Program-made: the position numbers and the translations under genes
In this document: piece after piece, positions 27,282-35,386 of the stretch
Layout: every line of letters starts with the position of its first letter
Position numbering within the stretch: the stretch's first letter is position 1
The notes under the pieces: model-generated
The model's input: the letters and a program-made list of their open reading frames with translations, nothing else
What the model was told of the DNA's origin: nothing
Database searches by the model: none
Assembly: GCA_944325625.1 (NCBI GenBank)
Contig: CALVAP010000001.1
Location: forward strand, 135,649 to 199,648
Length of the DNA: 64,000 nt
DNA from: Candidatus Gastranaerophilales bacterium
GTDB lineage: Bacteria > Cyanobacteriota > Vampirovibrionia > Gastranaerophilales > Gastranaerophilaceae
Direction of reading: 5' to 3'

Positions 27282-28054
27282 TTAGTAGTTCATCGCGCCT
27301 TCTTCAAGCACCCGACCTGCGCAGTATACCGCCTGAGTCCATCGAGCTCCCTCAATTTCATCTCTGTTTACAATCTCAGTGGTGCAGAGTGGAGAATTTT
27401 TGTCGTAGTTTGAGCCATAGGGTATAACAGTCCCTGTTGCTATTGTAATTCCAACGCTGCTACTAGCGCAATCAGGATATATACTAAAAGCAAATATGTC
27501 CCTACCCCACTTATTAGGTCCTTTTTTACCATTTACATCAACAGTTACAGCATAATCTGACCATGTCATACCATCAGCTGTTATGTAGATTTTGTCATTT
27601 CCTGCTGCCATTTTTGGCTCACCATAATTATCTAAAACTGTACATTCTTCCCAATTGCTTTCGTCACAAGTTTTTACAATTTTCATGTATTTTTTTATAA
27701 TATTGGGCCAACTGTTATAGAAGTCAATGCATCCATTGCTATAATACTCCAACACTTCATCATCATGCATAGCAAGTGACATAACATTAGAAATAGTAGA
27801 ATAAGCTTTTTTTAACCCTGTGACATAAGAATGTTTTTGGTACTTAGAAACGAGAGTGGGGATAGTCATAGCAGCTATGACACCGATAATAGTTAAAGTG
27901 ATAAGAGTTTCAGCCAGGGTAAAAGCACGATTAGTGTGACGCCTAAAGAGCCCAAAACCCTTATTAGAAGCTAACTTCTGGGGGGGGGGGGGCAGCTTAG
28001 CGGCACAGTTTGTGCTATTTCGACATTTTTGACTATGTAGCTGTCAAAATTCAT
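27282..28054 (-). CDS. Type IV prepilin-like protein, frame broken at a 13-C tract (candidate phase-variable gene)
   Basis: From ATG 28054 (with GGAGG 8 bases upstream) the frame reads MNFDSYIVKNVEIAQTVPLS, then enters a run of 13 C and stops (CPPPPRS, stop). In another frame the protein resumes after the tract with the type III prepilin motif RAFTLAETLITLTIIGV and a full pilin body to residue-end LEEGAMNY. The intact paralogue at 48804-49553 aligns across the whole length, including the segment before the tract. Eleven or 14 C would restore one frame of about 257 codons; 13 is OFF. The pilin body has conserved Cys, Trp and the NGKKGPNKWGRDIF stretch. Product would be a pseudopilin or minor surface pilin. 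A homopolymer sequencing error is the main alternative. Confidence 0.75.
27980..27992. repeat. Homopolymer tract of 13 G (C on the coding strand)
   Basis: It lies inside the prepilin gene between its N-terminal leader and the prepilin cleavage motif. It is the only long G/C homopolymer in an otherwise AT-rich window. Tracts of this kind change length by slipped-strand mispairing. Confidence 0.95.
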
Positions 28055-28189
28055 AAAATATTGCCTCCTATAATCATGTACATATTCACCATATATGATT
28101 TTACAAAATTATGGAATAATTTGCAACAAACTTAAGAAAATTTACTCAAAAGAATATATTTAGCGAGAAAACAATTTAGCAGTCTATGC

Positions 28190-28981
28190 TTAATGGATTT
28201 CTACAGAAAGATTCATAAGTTCTATATCATCATAGTCTATGGATTGTGTTTGAAAGAGATTTCTACCGGTTTTTATTGTAATTTCATTCATTTGGTTCGG
28301 GATTATAAGGTGTTTTGGTAGCTTTATTTCCTGGTGGTCACCGTTAATTTTAAGTTCGGCAATTTTTTGGTTATTAAAAAATATTTCAGGTGGTGAGGAA
28401 TAAGCAGTTTTTACTCTTGATTGACCTATATCTATCGCCATTTTTGTGTCAATGCCTATGACGGAACCTATTATAAAATAAACGTCTTCGTTCATTTTTG
28501 GTTGTGAAATTCTAAATTTTTTGCTATAAAACGGACCATGCGAGTTGGATTGAAATTCTTCTGCATTGGCTGATGTGTCGGAAAATTTGTCATCACCGAG
28601 GTGAAGCAAGTTTTGTTCTATAATTACATCTGCGGGGTTAGATTTTTCGATGCCGATAACTATGGGTTTTGATACTGCGAGTCTGTCCATAGTTAAGGAA
28701 AAGGGTTTGTAACCGTCTTTTTCCACACTCATAATTGTTGGTGCGTTGATATCTGCTTGAAGTTGAAAGCTTCCGTTTTCATCTGTTGTTGTTGAGAAGT
28801 TTTTGGATGGAATATTTATTTTTGCTGAGGAAATTGGCATCCCGTTTTTTGAGTCTACTACTCGATTGGGTTTGATAGTTATACCGTCTTTTTTTGCATA
28901 ACCGCTAATTGGCGCGCCTAAAGCCGCCATATGAAAGTTAAGCATTGTTGCTATTAGTGTAAATAAGATTATTCCTCTCAT
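28190..28981 (-). CDS. Exported protein with carboxypeptidase-regulatory-like domain
   Basis: The 263-aa precursor has a signal peptide (MRGIILFTLIATMLNFHMAA, cleavage near ALG-API). Residues 35-110 match a carboxypeptidase-D regulatory-like beta-sandwich: NRVVDSKNGMPISSAKINIP, then TTTDENGSFQLQAD and VEKDGYKPFSL. The remaining 150 residues are beta-rich and unrecognised. Such domains occur in surface and cell-envelope proteins, often as stalks. GGAG lies 5 bases before the ATG. It is on the same strand as the prepilin gene 135 bases downstream, which may be a separate unit with its own promoter. Confidence 0.65.
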   Translation of the reverse strand: MRGIILFTLIATMLNFHMAALGAPISGYAKKDGITIKPNRVVDSKNGMPISSAKINIPSKNFSTTTDENGSFQLQADINAPTIMSVEKDGYKPFSLTMDRLAVSKPIVIGIEKSNPADVIIEQNLLHLGDDKFSDTSANAEEFQSNSHGPFYSKKFRISQPKMNEDVYFIIGSVIGIDTKMAIDIGQSRVKTAYSSPPEIFFNNQKIAELKINGDHQEIKLPKHLIIPNQMNEITIKTGRNLFQTQSIDYDDIELMNLSVEIH

Positions 28982-29130
28982 AGGGGCTCCAATCTTAAAA
29001 TCCTTATGTTTATTTTAAATTTATTCAGTAGCTTTATAATTACCCGATTATGTTATAACTGTTTAATTCGAGAAGGTGTTATGAGTACAATTATTATTGT
29101 AAATATTTATGAAACTACTCTTATAATGCA

Positions 29131-29159
29131 TTGTGAATAAGTAATCAGGTGGTTATAAT
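29131..29159 (+). promoter_or_regulatory. Promoter of the 686-aa membrane protein
   Basis: TTGTGA (29131-29136), 17-base spacer, TATAAT (29154-29159). Confidence 0.6.
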
Positions 29160-29165
29160 AAGAGG

Positions 29166-29284
29166 CAGACTCTGAAATGAGTTCGTCATTATCGGCAATG
29201 TAAAATTTTATTAAACATGCCTGAAATATGCGCAAATTTTAAATTTCAGAGCAATTTATAAATATATAGTTAGTTTTTACAATT
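29166..29284 (+). promoter_or_regulatory. Structured 5' leader of the 686-aa membrane protein
   Basis: CTCTGAAAT (29170-29178) pairs perfectly with ATTTCAGAG (29243-29251). Inside, TAAAATTT near 29201 pairs with AAATTTTA near 29234. The start codon lacks a clear ribosome site, so the fold may influence translation. The upstream part of this 303-base gap (28982-29130) shows nothing else. Confidence 0.45.
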
Positions 29285-31345
29285 ATGAAGATAGATACAA
29301 GTAACAACAGTAGTTCGAAACAGATTAATGCTTCTTTAAAACCATTACAAAGTACGAAAATTGTACCGAATACACATTTTCAATCTTTTGGTGCAGGCGG
29401 AGTCGGAAATGCAGTAATAAGCGTAATGGACGCAGTGGATAGAGGCGGATTGGTTGCATCATTTCTTATTCAAGATTTTTTGGGAATGAATATTCCAAGA
29501 ACAGCAACCGGCTTGTTCAGAAATAGTGAAATTACCGGACAGTACAATTATATGGAAGCTGCTGAGGTTGGTATCCGAGAATTTTTGTCAGGTCCCGTCA
29601 TGTTTGCGGTACCTATGCTTATGATTTGGGCAATAAAAAGACTTTTTGGTAAGGCTAATGATATTCCAGCAAATATTATTAATGCTTTAGGCGATAATTT
29701 TTCCAAATTTTCTCAAGGTAAAGATGTTGAAAAATTTAAAGATGTAGGCGTTGTAAAAAAAGAGTTTTACAATGACTTGTTCAAAAATATACTCAAAAAT
29801 ACTTATGCAGAAGGCACTTCTGATGAAATAATATCCAAAGAGGCTGGAGAATTTACCAAGGAGCTTTTGGAGTATGAAAAGCTTGTTGATAATAAGCAGA
29901 AAAAAACTTTCTGGCAAAGATTTAGAGGTGTCAGGGTTGAAAATACGGCAGAGGACAAGCTTGCTGATTTGACGGAAAAGTTTAGTGAGATTTCCAAGTC
30001 AAATGCTGCTAACCCATCGACTAACTTCCTTGAGGCTAAAATTTCTGTTGGTGATAAAAAAGTTTCTAAGTCCATAGATAAGCTTGTTGCAGATATGCGA
30101 AATTACGTGGAAGATGCTGTAGAAACTGTTTCCAAGCGTGCTAAAAAAGGACTTTTGACAAATATGGATATGCAAGAGTTCTTTAAAAAGTTCACGGATT
30201 TAAGAGCTGGTTCTAGGGTTTTAACCAATTTCTCAATGCTTACAGGAATCATAGCATTTTGTTCGGTTATTCCCAAGCTATACCAGTTGAGTGAAAAAAA
30301 TCCCGGGTTGAAGGGTATTGAAGGAAATTCAAGTGCGGATAGTGTTGATTTATCCGATAATGAAGATAAAAACAAAACAAAAGACGCTAAAAAAGTAGCT
30401 TTTAGCGGGCTTGTTGATAAAATAGGTCAATCTGCGGTAAAAGAAGGTAAATTGTCCAAATGGCTTAGTGAATTTGAGTTTGACAGTTACAACGCGTCTT
30501 TCCTCGGTTTTCTTACGGCTTGCGGATTGGGGGTTTTAATGCCTCGTCTTAGAAGTGCGAGAGAGGAAAACGAATATAAAGAAGTTCTGTTCAGAGATAC
30601 AACAACAATTGCTACGGTTTGTTGTGCGGCAAAAATTTTGCAGCAGGTTTTTGCCAGATTTTGTTCAAAAATGACTGGGCTTGCATTGTCAATCAAACCA
30701 GAAAGAAATGAAAATTCTACTTTATCTAAAATCTGGTCGTATTTAAGGCCTGTTAAGGGACACAAAGTTTTAACCAGTGATCAGCTTGCTTCTAAATACT
30801 CGAACATTGATAGGTACAAAGACGGTATTGCAGGTATGGCAAAATTTGTTGATGAACAAGGCGGAAATATTCGCAAAATGTTCGATATAGATTCTAAAAC
30901 AGGCGGATTACTAAAAGAGCTTTATAATAGTTCTGAAAAAGCGAAGACAGTTGATTTTGCTAAAGCAACAAACAAAGACTTTATAGAGGCTTTGTTGGAT
31001 GTTGTGAAAAATAACAAAGCACCTGAGGCTTTGGATAAAATGTATCAAATTTTCAAGAGTGATAAAAATGCTATTTTGAGAAAAGCCAAAATAATGAATT
31101 CGTCATTCAATTTTGCATCAATATTTGCGGTTGTACCTGTACTTTTAGGTTGGTTTATTCCCAGAATGAACGAAGAACTCACGAAAAAACGCCAACGCGA
31201 AAAAAATGAAATAAAAACGCAAGATACAAAGAATGTTGAGTTGAACAAAGACGATAAAAAACAGGTAAAATCAGTACCTATAGCTCTTTCCGGTTCTGGC
31301 AACAATAAGACCTCTGTTGCGTTTAAGGAATTTATTGCTCAGTAG
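29285..31345 (+). CDS. Large multi-pass membrane protein of unknown function
   Basis: The 686-aa protein is not recognised. Residues 1-35 are Ser/Asn-rich and end in FQSFGAGGVGNAV. Hydrophobic segments occur near residues 105-120 (GPVMFAVPMLMIWAIKRLFG), 315-340 (FSMLTGIIAFCSVIPKLYQL), 400-420 (FLGFLTACGLGVLMPRL), 435-450 (TIATVCCAAKILQQVFARF) and 615-635 (FASIFAVVPVLLGWFIP). Between them lie long charged helical regions, for example 120-300. It lacks a classical signal peptide. The C-terminus is Lys/Asn-rich. It is transcribed alone from a good promoter and converges on the 31386 gene. Confidence 0.7.
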   Translation: MKIDTSNNSSSKQINASLKPLQSTKIVPNTHFQSFGAGGVGNAVISVMDAVDRGGLVASFLIQDFLGMNIPRTATGLFRNSEITGQYNYMEAAEVGIREFLSGPVMFAVPMLMIWAIKRLFGKANDIPANIINALGDNFSKFSQGKDVEKFKDVGVVKKEFYNDLFKNILKNTYAEGTSDEIISKEAGEFTKELLEYEKLVDNKQKKTFWQRFRGVRVENTAEDKLADLTEKFSEISKSNAANPSTNFLEAKISVGDKKVSKSIDKLVADMRNYVEDAVETVSKRAKKGLLTNMDMQEFFKKFTDLRAGSRVLTNFSMLTGIIAFCSVIPKLYQLSEKNPGLKGIEGNSSADSVDLSDNEDKNKTKDAKKVAFSGLVDKIGQSAVKEGKLSKWLSEFEFDSYNASFLGFLTACGLGVLMPRLRSAREENEYKEVLFRDTTTIATVCCAAKILQQVFARFCSKMTGLALSIKPERNENSTLSKIWSYLRPVKGHKVLTSDQLASKYSNIDRYKDGIAGMAKFVDEQGGNIRKMFDIDSKTGGLLKELYNSSEKAKTVDFAKATNKDFIEALLDVVKNNKAPEALDKMYQIFKSDKNAILRKAKIMNSSFNFASIFAVVPVLLGWFIPRMNEELTKKRQREKNEIKTQDTKNVELNKDDKKQVKSVPIALSGSGNNKTSVAFKEFIAQ

Positions 31346-31385
31346 AGTTTTTTTTCAAGCAGCTAGGGGATATAAGCTTAAGAGA

Positions 31386-32264
31386 TTATTGTTCTCTTGA
31401 TGCGAGGTTAGCTTCAAACTCTCTAAGAGCCTCGTTGCCTGCAATTTGTTCAAGTGCTGAGCGTCTGGATAAGAATTCTGCACGTTTTTTGTTTTCAAAA
31501 TTCATAGCTTCACGGTAGTATGCATCAGCAATTAGAACTTCATTACGTGAGCGATTGGTCATGCTTAAAGCTCTTTCTTGTCTTTTTTTTGTTATGTCAG
31601 ACGCCATTTTTAAAACTTTTCTGGATGTCATATAATCGCAATACTTATCGGTTAATGTTCTTTGCAGGTCGTCAATTTTACGGACGAGAATAACCATATC
31701 AGCATCAGTTACTTTGGAATATTTGTAGTTTATTTCATTATTGTCAGATGCTACAGCGCCCATAATATTACCACTGATTAATGCAGAGGTTGCAAGAATT
31801 GGGTCTGCGACGCCTATACCTGCCATTGATGTGAGATTGGCAATTGGTTTAATTATTTTTTTTACAACATTTTGGTTGGGTTTTTCTGCGTCAGGGTTTG
31901 CAAGCTTATACATAGCGTAGCTAATAGTTTCACTTCTTGTTGCTGCACCAACCCAAAGTGTTTTTACATCTTCCATTATGTCCGTCATATCCATATCTAA
32001 GTCTTGAGAAATTTCGCCGGCAAGCTTGTTAAGACTTAAATCTGCATATGTGTATTTTGAGTAGTCTGCTTTATCTTGAATAAGGATTGCAGTATTTTTT
32101 TGGACGTCATTATCTTTTTTTATTATTTCAAACTTGTTTTCAGGTTCATAGGTTACTCCAAGCTTATTTAAAGGAGGTTTGGGTTGGCGAATTTCGTAGG
32201 GGGTGATTGCAAAACTCGGAAGATTTAGTGCTAGGGCACTTAGGAGTATAAATAATTTTTTCAT
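31386..32264 (-). CDS. Exported helical protein, tandem paralogue 2
   Basis: The 292-aa precursor has a signal peptide (MKKLFILLSALALNLPSFA-ITP). Residues 95-125 (DIMEDVKTLWVGAATRSETI) and 145-175 (a Gly/Ala-rich hydrophobic helix, GVADPILATSALISGNIMG) align with its upstream neighbour. The C-terminal half is long alpha-helix with coiled-coil character, ending SALEQIAGNEALREFEANLA. The pattern recalls the helical arms of TolC-type outer-membrane factors, but no such family can be claimed. Its start overlaps the neighbour's stop by 4 bases (ATGA), so the two are co-translated. Confidence 0.65.
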   Translation of the reverse strand: MKKLFILLSALALNLPSFAITPYEIRQPKPPLNKLGVTYEPENKFEIIKKDNDVQKNTAILIQDKADYSKYTYADLSLNKLAGEISQDLDMDMTDIMEDVKTLWVGAATRSETISYAMYKLANPDAEKPNQNVVKKIIKPIANLTSMAGIGVADPILATSALISGNIMGAVASDNNEINYKYSKVTDADMVILVRKIDDLQRTLTDKYCDYMTSRKVLKMASDITKKRQERALSMTNRSRNEVLIADAYYREAMNFENKKRAEFLSRRSALEQIAGNEALREFEANLASREQ

Positions 32265-33103
32265 TTATTTTCTCCTTTCTTTCCTGCATATAAGAGCTCT
32301 TGGTCAACAAGTTCATTGTTAATGTTGTATTGATAGAGACTGAGTTTTTTGACGGCTTTTTCACCTGCGAGTCTTACAAGAGCAAGTTCGTATTTTTTAA
32401 CATTTTCTTTTAGTTCAAGTTCTTCAAGCTGGATATTATCATAAAGATTTGAGGAAATTAAAATCTCAAGCTCATCTCCGGCTTGGAGGGCATTGGTAAA
32501 ATTTTGGTTGTACAAGACAAGCATAGAGCGAGCTTCTTTTAGCTGATTAAGTGCCATTTTGTAGTCATAGTAGGTGCTTATAATATTATCTTGCAAGGAT
32601 TCTATGACACCGGCAAGTTCTATAATCTCTGTATCTGTCAGGGGAACTTCTTTGGGTGTCGAATTTTTGTTAATCAATGTATTTGCAAGTCTTGCGGAGG
32701 CAAATGATGCTGATTGTATCATCGAATTTTGCCCTGTAAACGACGGTAAATAACATGCCCCGCTTATTATTGCAGAAAGAGTTTTTGTCATTAGAGATGA
32801 GTGAACTCTCCTTTGTTCTTCGGGAATTGCAAGTTTTTTTAATGCAAATTTAATTACATTATGGTTCCCCACAGCCGCATCCCAAAGCAGTTCTATGTCT
32901 TCTATATCTTTTTTTTGTTGTTGTGTTAAAAGTGACTTTATAACTTCTTCGTTGTTAATAGCGAGGGATTTTGTTTCTTTATCAACGGGTTTATGGAGAT
33001 TTATTTGATTTTTTTCCGTACGTTCCAGATTAATTTCCTCTGCCGAACAAATGAGCGGAGTTAATAGCGTAACGATACAACATAAGGCAAAAATCTTTTT
33101 CAT
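32261..33103 (-). CDS. Exported helical protein, tandem paralogue 1
   Basis: The 280-aa precursor has a signal peptide (MKKIFALCCIVTLLTPLICS-AEE; a Cys lies near the cleavage site, but the context is not a clean lipobox). Residues 66-90 (DIEDIELLWDAAVGNHNVIK) match the downstream paralogue, as does the hydrophobic stretch around 110-140. The C-terminal coiled coil ends KYELALVRLAGEKAVKKLSL, a phrase like the helix ends of outer-membrane efflux proteins. First gene of a two-gene transcript, divergent from tRNA-Arg. The paired, coupled paralogues may form a hetero-oligomer in the periplasm; this is inference. Confidence 0.65.
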   Translation of the reverse strand: MKKIFALCCIVTLLTPLICSAEEINLERTEKNQINLHKPVDKETKSLAINNEEVIKSLLTQQQKKDIEDIELLWDAAVGNHNVIKFALKKLAIPEEQRRVHSSLMTKTLSAIISGACYLPSFTGQNSMIQSASFASARLANTLINKNSTPKEVPLTDTEIIELAGVIESLQDNIISTYYDYKMALNQLKEARSMLVLYNQNFTNALQAGDELEILISSNLYDNIQLEELELKENVKKYELALVRLAGEKAVKKLSLYQYNINNELVDQELLYAGKKGENK

Positions 33104-33140
33104 AATACATGTATAGCATAAAATTTACACAAATAAAATC

Positions 33141-33170
33141 TTGTGCTTTAGGGATAGTTGTTGATATAAT
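33141..33170 (+). promoter_or_regulatory. Promoter of tRNA-Arg
   Basis: TTGTGC (33141-33146), 18-base spacer, TATAAT (33165-33170), 11 bases before the mature tRNA 5' end. Confidence 0.6.
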
Positions 33171-33181
33171 ATCCTTGATAT

Positions 33182-33255
33182 ATGCCCGTAGCTCAGTTGG
33201 ATAGAGTAGCAGTTTCCGAAACTGTTGGTCGTGGGTTCGAATCCCATCGGGCATA
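33182..33255 (+). tRNA. tRNA-Arg (anticodon CCG)
   Basis: A 74-base cloverleaf: acceptor ATGCCCG/CGGGCAT, D arm GCTC...GAGT, anticodon stem GCAGT/ACTGT with loop TTCCGAA (anticodon CCG, reading CGG), T arm GTGGG-TTCGAAT-CCCAT, discriminator A. CCA is not encoded. The glycosyltransferase gene at 33273 follows after 17 bases and may be co-transcribed. Confidence 0.93.
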
Positions 33256-33272
33256 ATTTTGAAAGGGAAATA

Positions 33273-34355
33273 ATGAATCCGGAAATTTCTATTGTAGTTA
33301 GTGTTTATAATGTTGAAAAATATTTGCCAAGATGTTTGGACAGTTTAATCAACCAGACATTTAAGGAAATAGAGATAATTTGTGTAAATGATGGTTCGAC
33401 AGATGGTTCATTAGCTGTTTTAAGAAAATATGCTGAAAAAGATGACAGAATAAAAGTTGTCAATCAGACGAACAAAGGTGTTGCCGGTGCGAGAAATCGA
33501 GGGTTAGTTGAAGCTGTAGGAAAGTATATTTTGATATTTGATGCCGATGATTGGGTCGATTTGAACCTTTGTAAAAAAGTTTATGATATTGCTGAGGCGA
33601 ACAATAGTGATATTGTTATGTTTAATGTAGCTTTTTATGACCAAAAAAAGATGGCGATAACAAAAGGACATTTTTTCTCGATTAAACATTGGAGAAATCA
33701 CAATGATGAGAATACTTTGCACACTTTTAGAGATTGTAAGGCTATATTTTACGGAAATCTTTCCTGTGCAAATAAACTCTATAGAAAGAGTTTTTTAGAT
33801 GATTTAGGCGTTAAGTTTATCGAAGGTACAAGGTTTGAAGACCATCCTTTTCATCTTGAGACGATGTTTATGGCTAGGAGAATTAATATTTTAGATGAGC
33901 AGTTGTATTATTACCGGCAAAATCGAAAAAACTCAATGATGACTACGCTTTTAACGACTAAGGTTATATATGATATATTTGGCGTGGTTGATGCAATAGA
34001 GGAAATGATTGAACGTCGTAAGTTGTGGGATGAGTTGAAATATGCATTTTTTCAATTTAAGTGCGAAGCCCTTGTGCATTACTATATGCGAGCAAGCATA
34101 TTTACCAGACCAAAGTTTTATAAAAAAATGAAAGAAGAGTTCTATAAGTTTTACGACAAAGATTATGATTTCAATATATGCAAGACGATACCCAAGTATT
34201 ACCATTTTACGGATGTTATAAATTATAATTGGTTCACTTGCATGGTGTTAAAATTATTGCTTGATAATGAAAAGTATAATATGAGGAAAAAGGTAGAACC
34301 CTATAAAAAACTATTGGAAGATGTATTAAAGGATGGATATGGACAAAGAGGTTAA
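33273..34355 (+). CDS. Family 2 glycosyltransferase (1 of 3)
   Basis: A 360-aa GT-A inverting glycosyltransferase that moves a sugar from a nucleotide donor; substrate unknown. The N-terminal domain has SIVVSVYNVEKYLPRCLDSL, IICVNDGSTDGS near residue 35 and the metal-binding DADDW near 92. The C-terminal part contains FEDHPFHLE near 190, shared with the next gene. No transmembrane helix is clear, so it probably acts at the cytoplasmic membrane face. ATG 33273 follows AAAGGGAAA; an upstream in-frame ATG lies inside the tRNA and is rejected. It overlaps the next gene by about 17 bases. Confidence 0.88.
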   Translation: MNPEISIVVSVYNVEKYLPRCLDSLINQTFKEIEIICVNDGSTDGSLAVLRKYAEKDDRIKVVNQTNKGVAGARNRGLVEAVGKYILIFDADDWVDLNLCKKVYDIAEANNSDIVMFNVAFYDQKKMAITKGHFFSIKHWRNHNDENTLHTFRDCKAIFYGNLSCANKLYRKSFLDDLGVKFIEGTRFEDHPFHLETMFMARRINILDEQLYYYRQNRKNSMMTTLLTTKVIYDIFGVVDAIEEMIERRKLWDELKYAFFQFKCEALVHYYMRASIFTRPKFYKKMKEEFYKFYDKDYDFNICKTIPKYYHFTDVINYNWFTCMVLKLLLDNEKYNMRKKVEPYKKLLEDVLKDGYGQRG

Positions 34356-35385
34356 TGTTTCGGTAGTTATACCGGTTTATAATGCGCAGAAGTATATAAA
34401 AAATTGTTTGTTTAGCATAATAAGCCAGACATACAAGGATATTGAGATTATTTGTGTAAATGACGGTTCTGTAGATAATTCATTGAAGATACTGAAAGAA
34501 TATGAGAAGGAATATGATTTTATAAAAGTTATAGACTCAAAGCATGAGGGTATAGGCGCTGCAAGAAATAAAGGGCTAGATGCTGCAAGAGGAAAGTATT
34601 TACAATTTATAGATGCAGATGATTGGATAAGTGCCGATGCAATAGAAAAGTGTGTAAAAAAAGCGCAAGAAAGTGATTTGGATATAGTCTGTTTTAATGT
34701 AGCTAATTATGACAATGAAACAAAATTGATAGTGGAAAATCAATTTTATCCTCATAATTTTTGGCCAAGAAATGCAGAAAATATGGTCTTGACGTGGAAG
34801 GATTACAGGAATATATTTTGTGGAAATTTTTCTTCTGTGAATAAATTATACCGACTGGAGTTTTTGAGAGAAAATGGTATTAGATTTTTAGAGAAATTAA
34901 ATTTTGAAGACTTGCCGTTTCATCTCAAATCATTTATGGACGCAAGCAGAATTGGTGTAATAAATAGTTCATTATACTTTTATAGAAAAAATATTAAAGC
35001 ATCCTTTATGGGATCAATGGGACGGGATGGAAGAATTTTTGATATTTTTCCTATACTGGAGGAACTTAGGAAAATTGTTGAACAAAAAGGTCGTTTCGAA
35101 AATCTTAAATACAGTTATTTTGAACTAATGTTATCCCTATACAGAGGGATGTATCTGAATGATTCATCCTTATTCGCGAAACCGAAGTTTTATTCAAAGA
35201 TAAAAGATAATTTAAAAAAGATTGAAGAAAATTCAGAAGATAGAGAAGCAGTTATGAAGATAAAAAGTTCTTTTTTGTTTTTTGATTTTCTCACATGCTC
35301 ATGGATGGTATTTTTGATAAAATATAAGTTGCTGGAAATAGGTCGAGAGGCAAATTTAAAACTGGAAAAAATGAGGGCTGAGTAA
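34339..35385 (+). CDS. Family 2 glycosyltransferase (2 of 3)
   Basis: 348-aa paralogue of its upstream neighbour: VSVVIPVYNAQKYIKNCLFS, IICVNDGSVDNS, DADDWI near residue 92, and FEDLPFHLK in the acceptor region. It probably acts in the same glycan pathway. The ATG at 34339 is preferred because AAAGG ends 6 bases before it; 34333 overlaps that site. The start lies inside the previous gene, indicating translational coupling. Confidence 0.87.
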   Translation: MDKEVNVSVVIPVYNAQKYIKNCLFSIISQTYKDIEIICVNDGSVDNSLKILKEYEKEYDFIKVIDSKHEGIGAARNKGLDAARGKYLQFIDADDWISADAIEKCVKKAQESDLDIVCFNVANYDNETKLIVENQFYPHNFWPRNAENMVLTWKDYRNIFCGNFSSVNKLYRLEFLRENGIRFLEKLNFEDLPFHLKSFMDASRIGVINSSLYFYRKNIKASFMGSMGRDGRIFDIFPILEELRKIVEQKGRFENLKYSYFELMLSLYRGMYLNDSSLFAKPKFYSKIKDNLKKIEENSEDREAVMKIKSSFLFFDFLTCSWMVFLIKYKLLEIGREANLKLEKMRAE

Positions 35386-35386
35386 A

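Larger units (their letters stand above)
27282..28135 (-). repeat. Diverged direct repeat, copy 1 (prepilin gene plus promoter region)
   Basis: The gene and about 75 bases upstream are closely similar to 48804-49630 in the same orientation. Both share the leader ATTATAGGAGGCAATATTTT, a TATGTA -10-like hexamer and CATATATG before it. The copies are 21.5 kb apart. Confidence 0.8.

Noticed and set aside
33225-33272. Extended start for the first glycosyltransferase
   Set aside because: It would begin inside tRNA-Arg; the ATG at 33273 has a proper ribosome site and family start.
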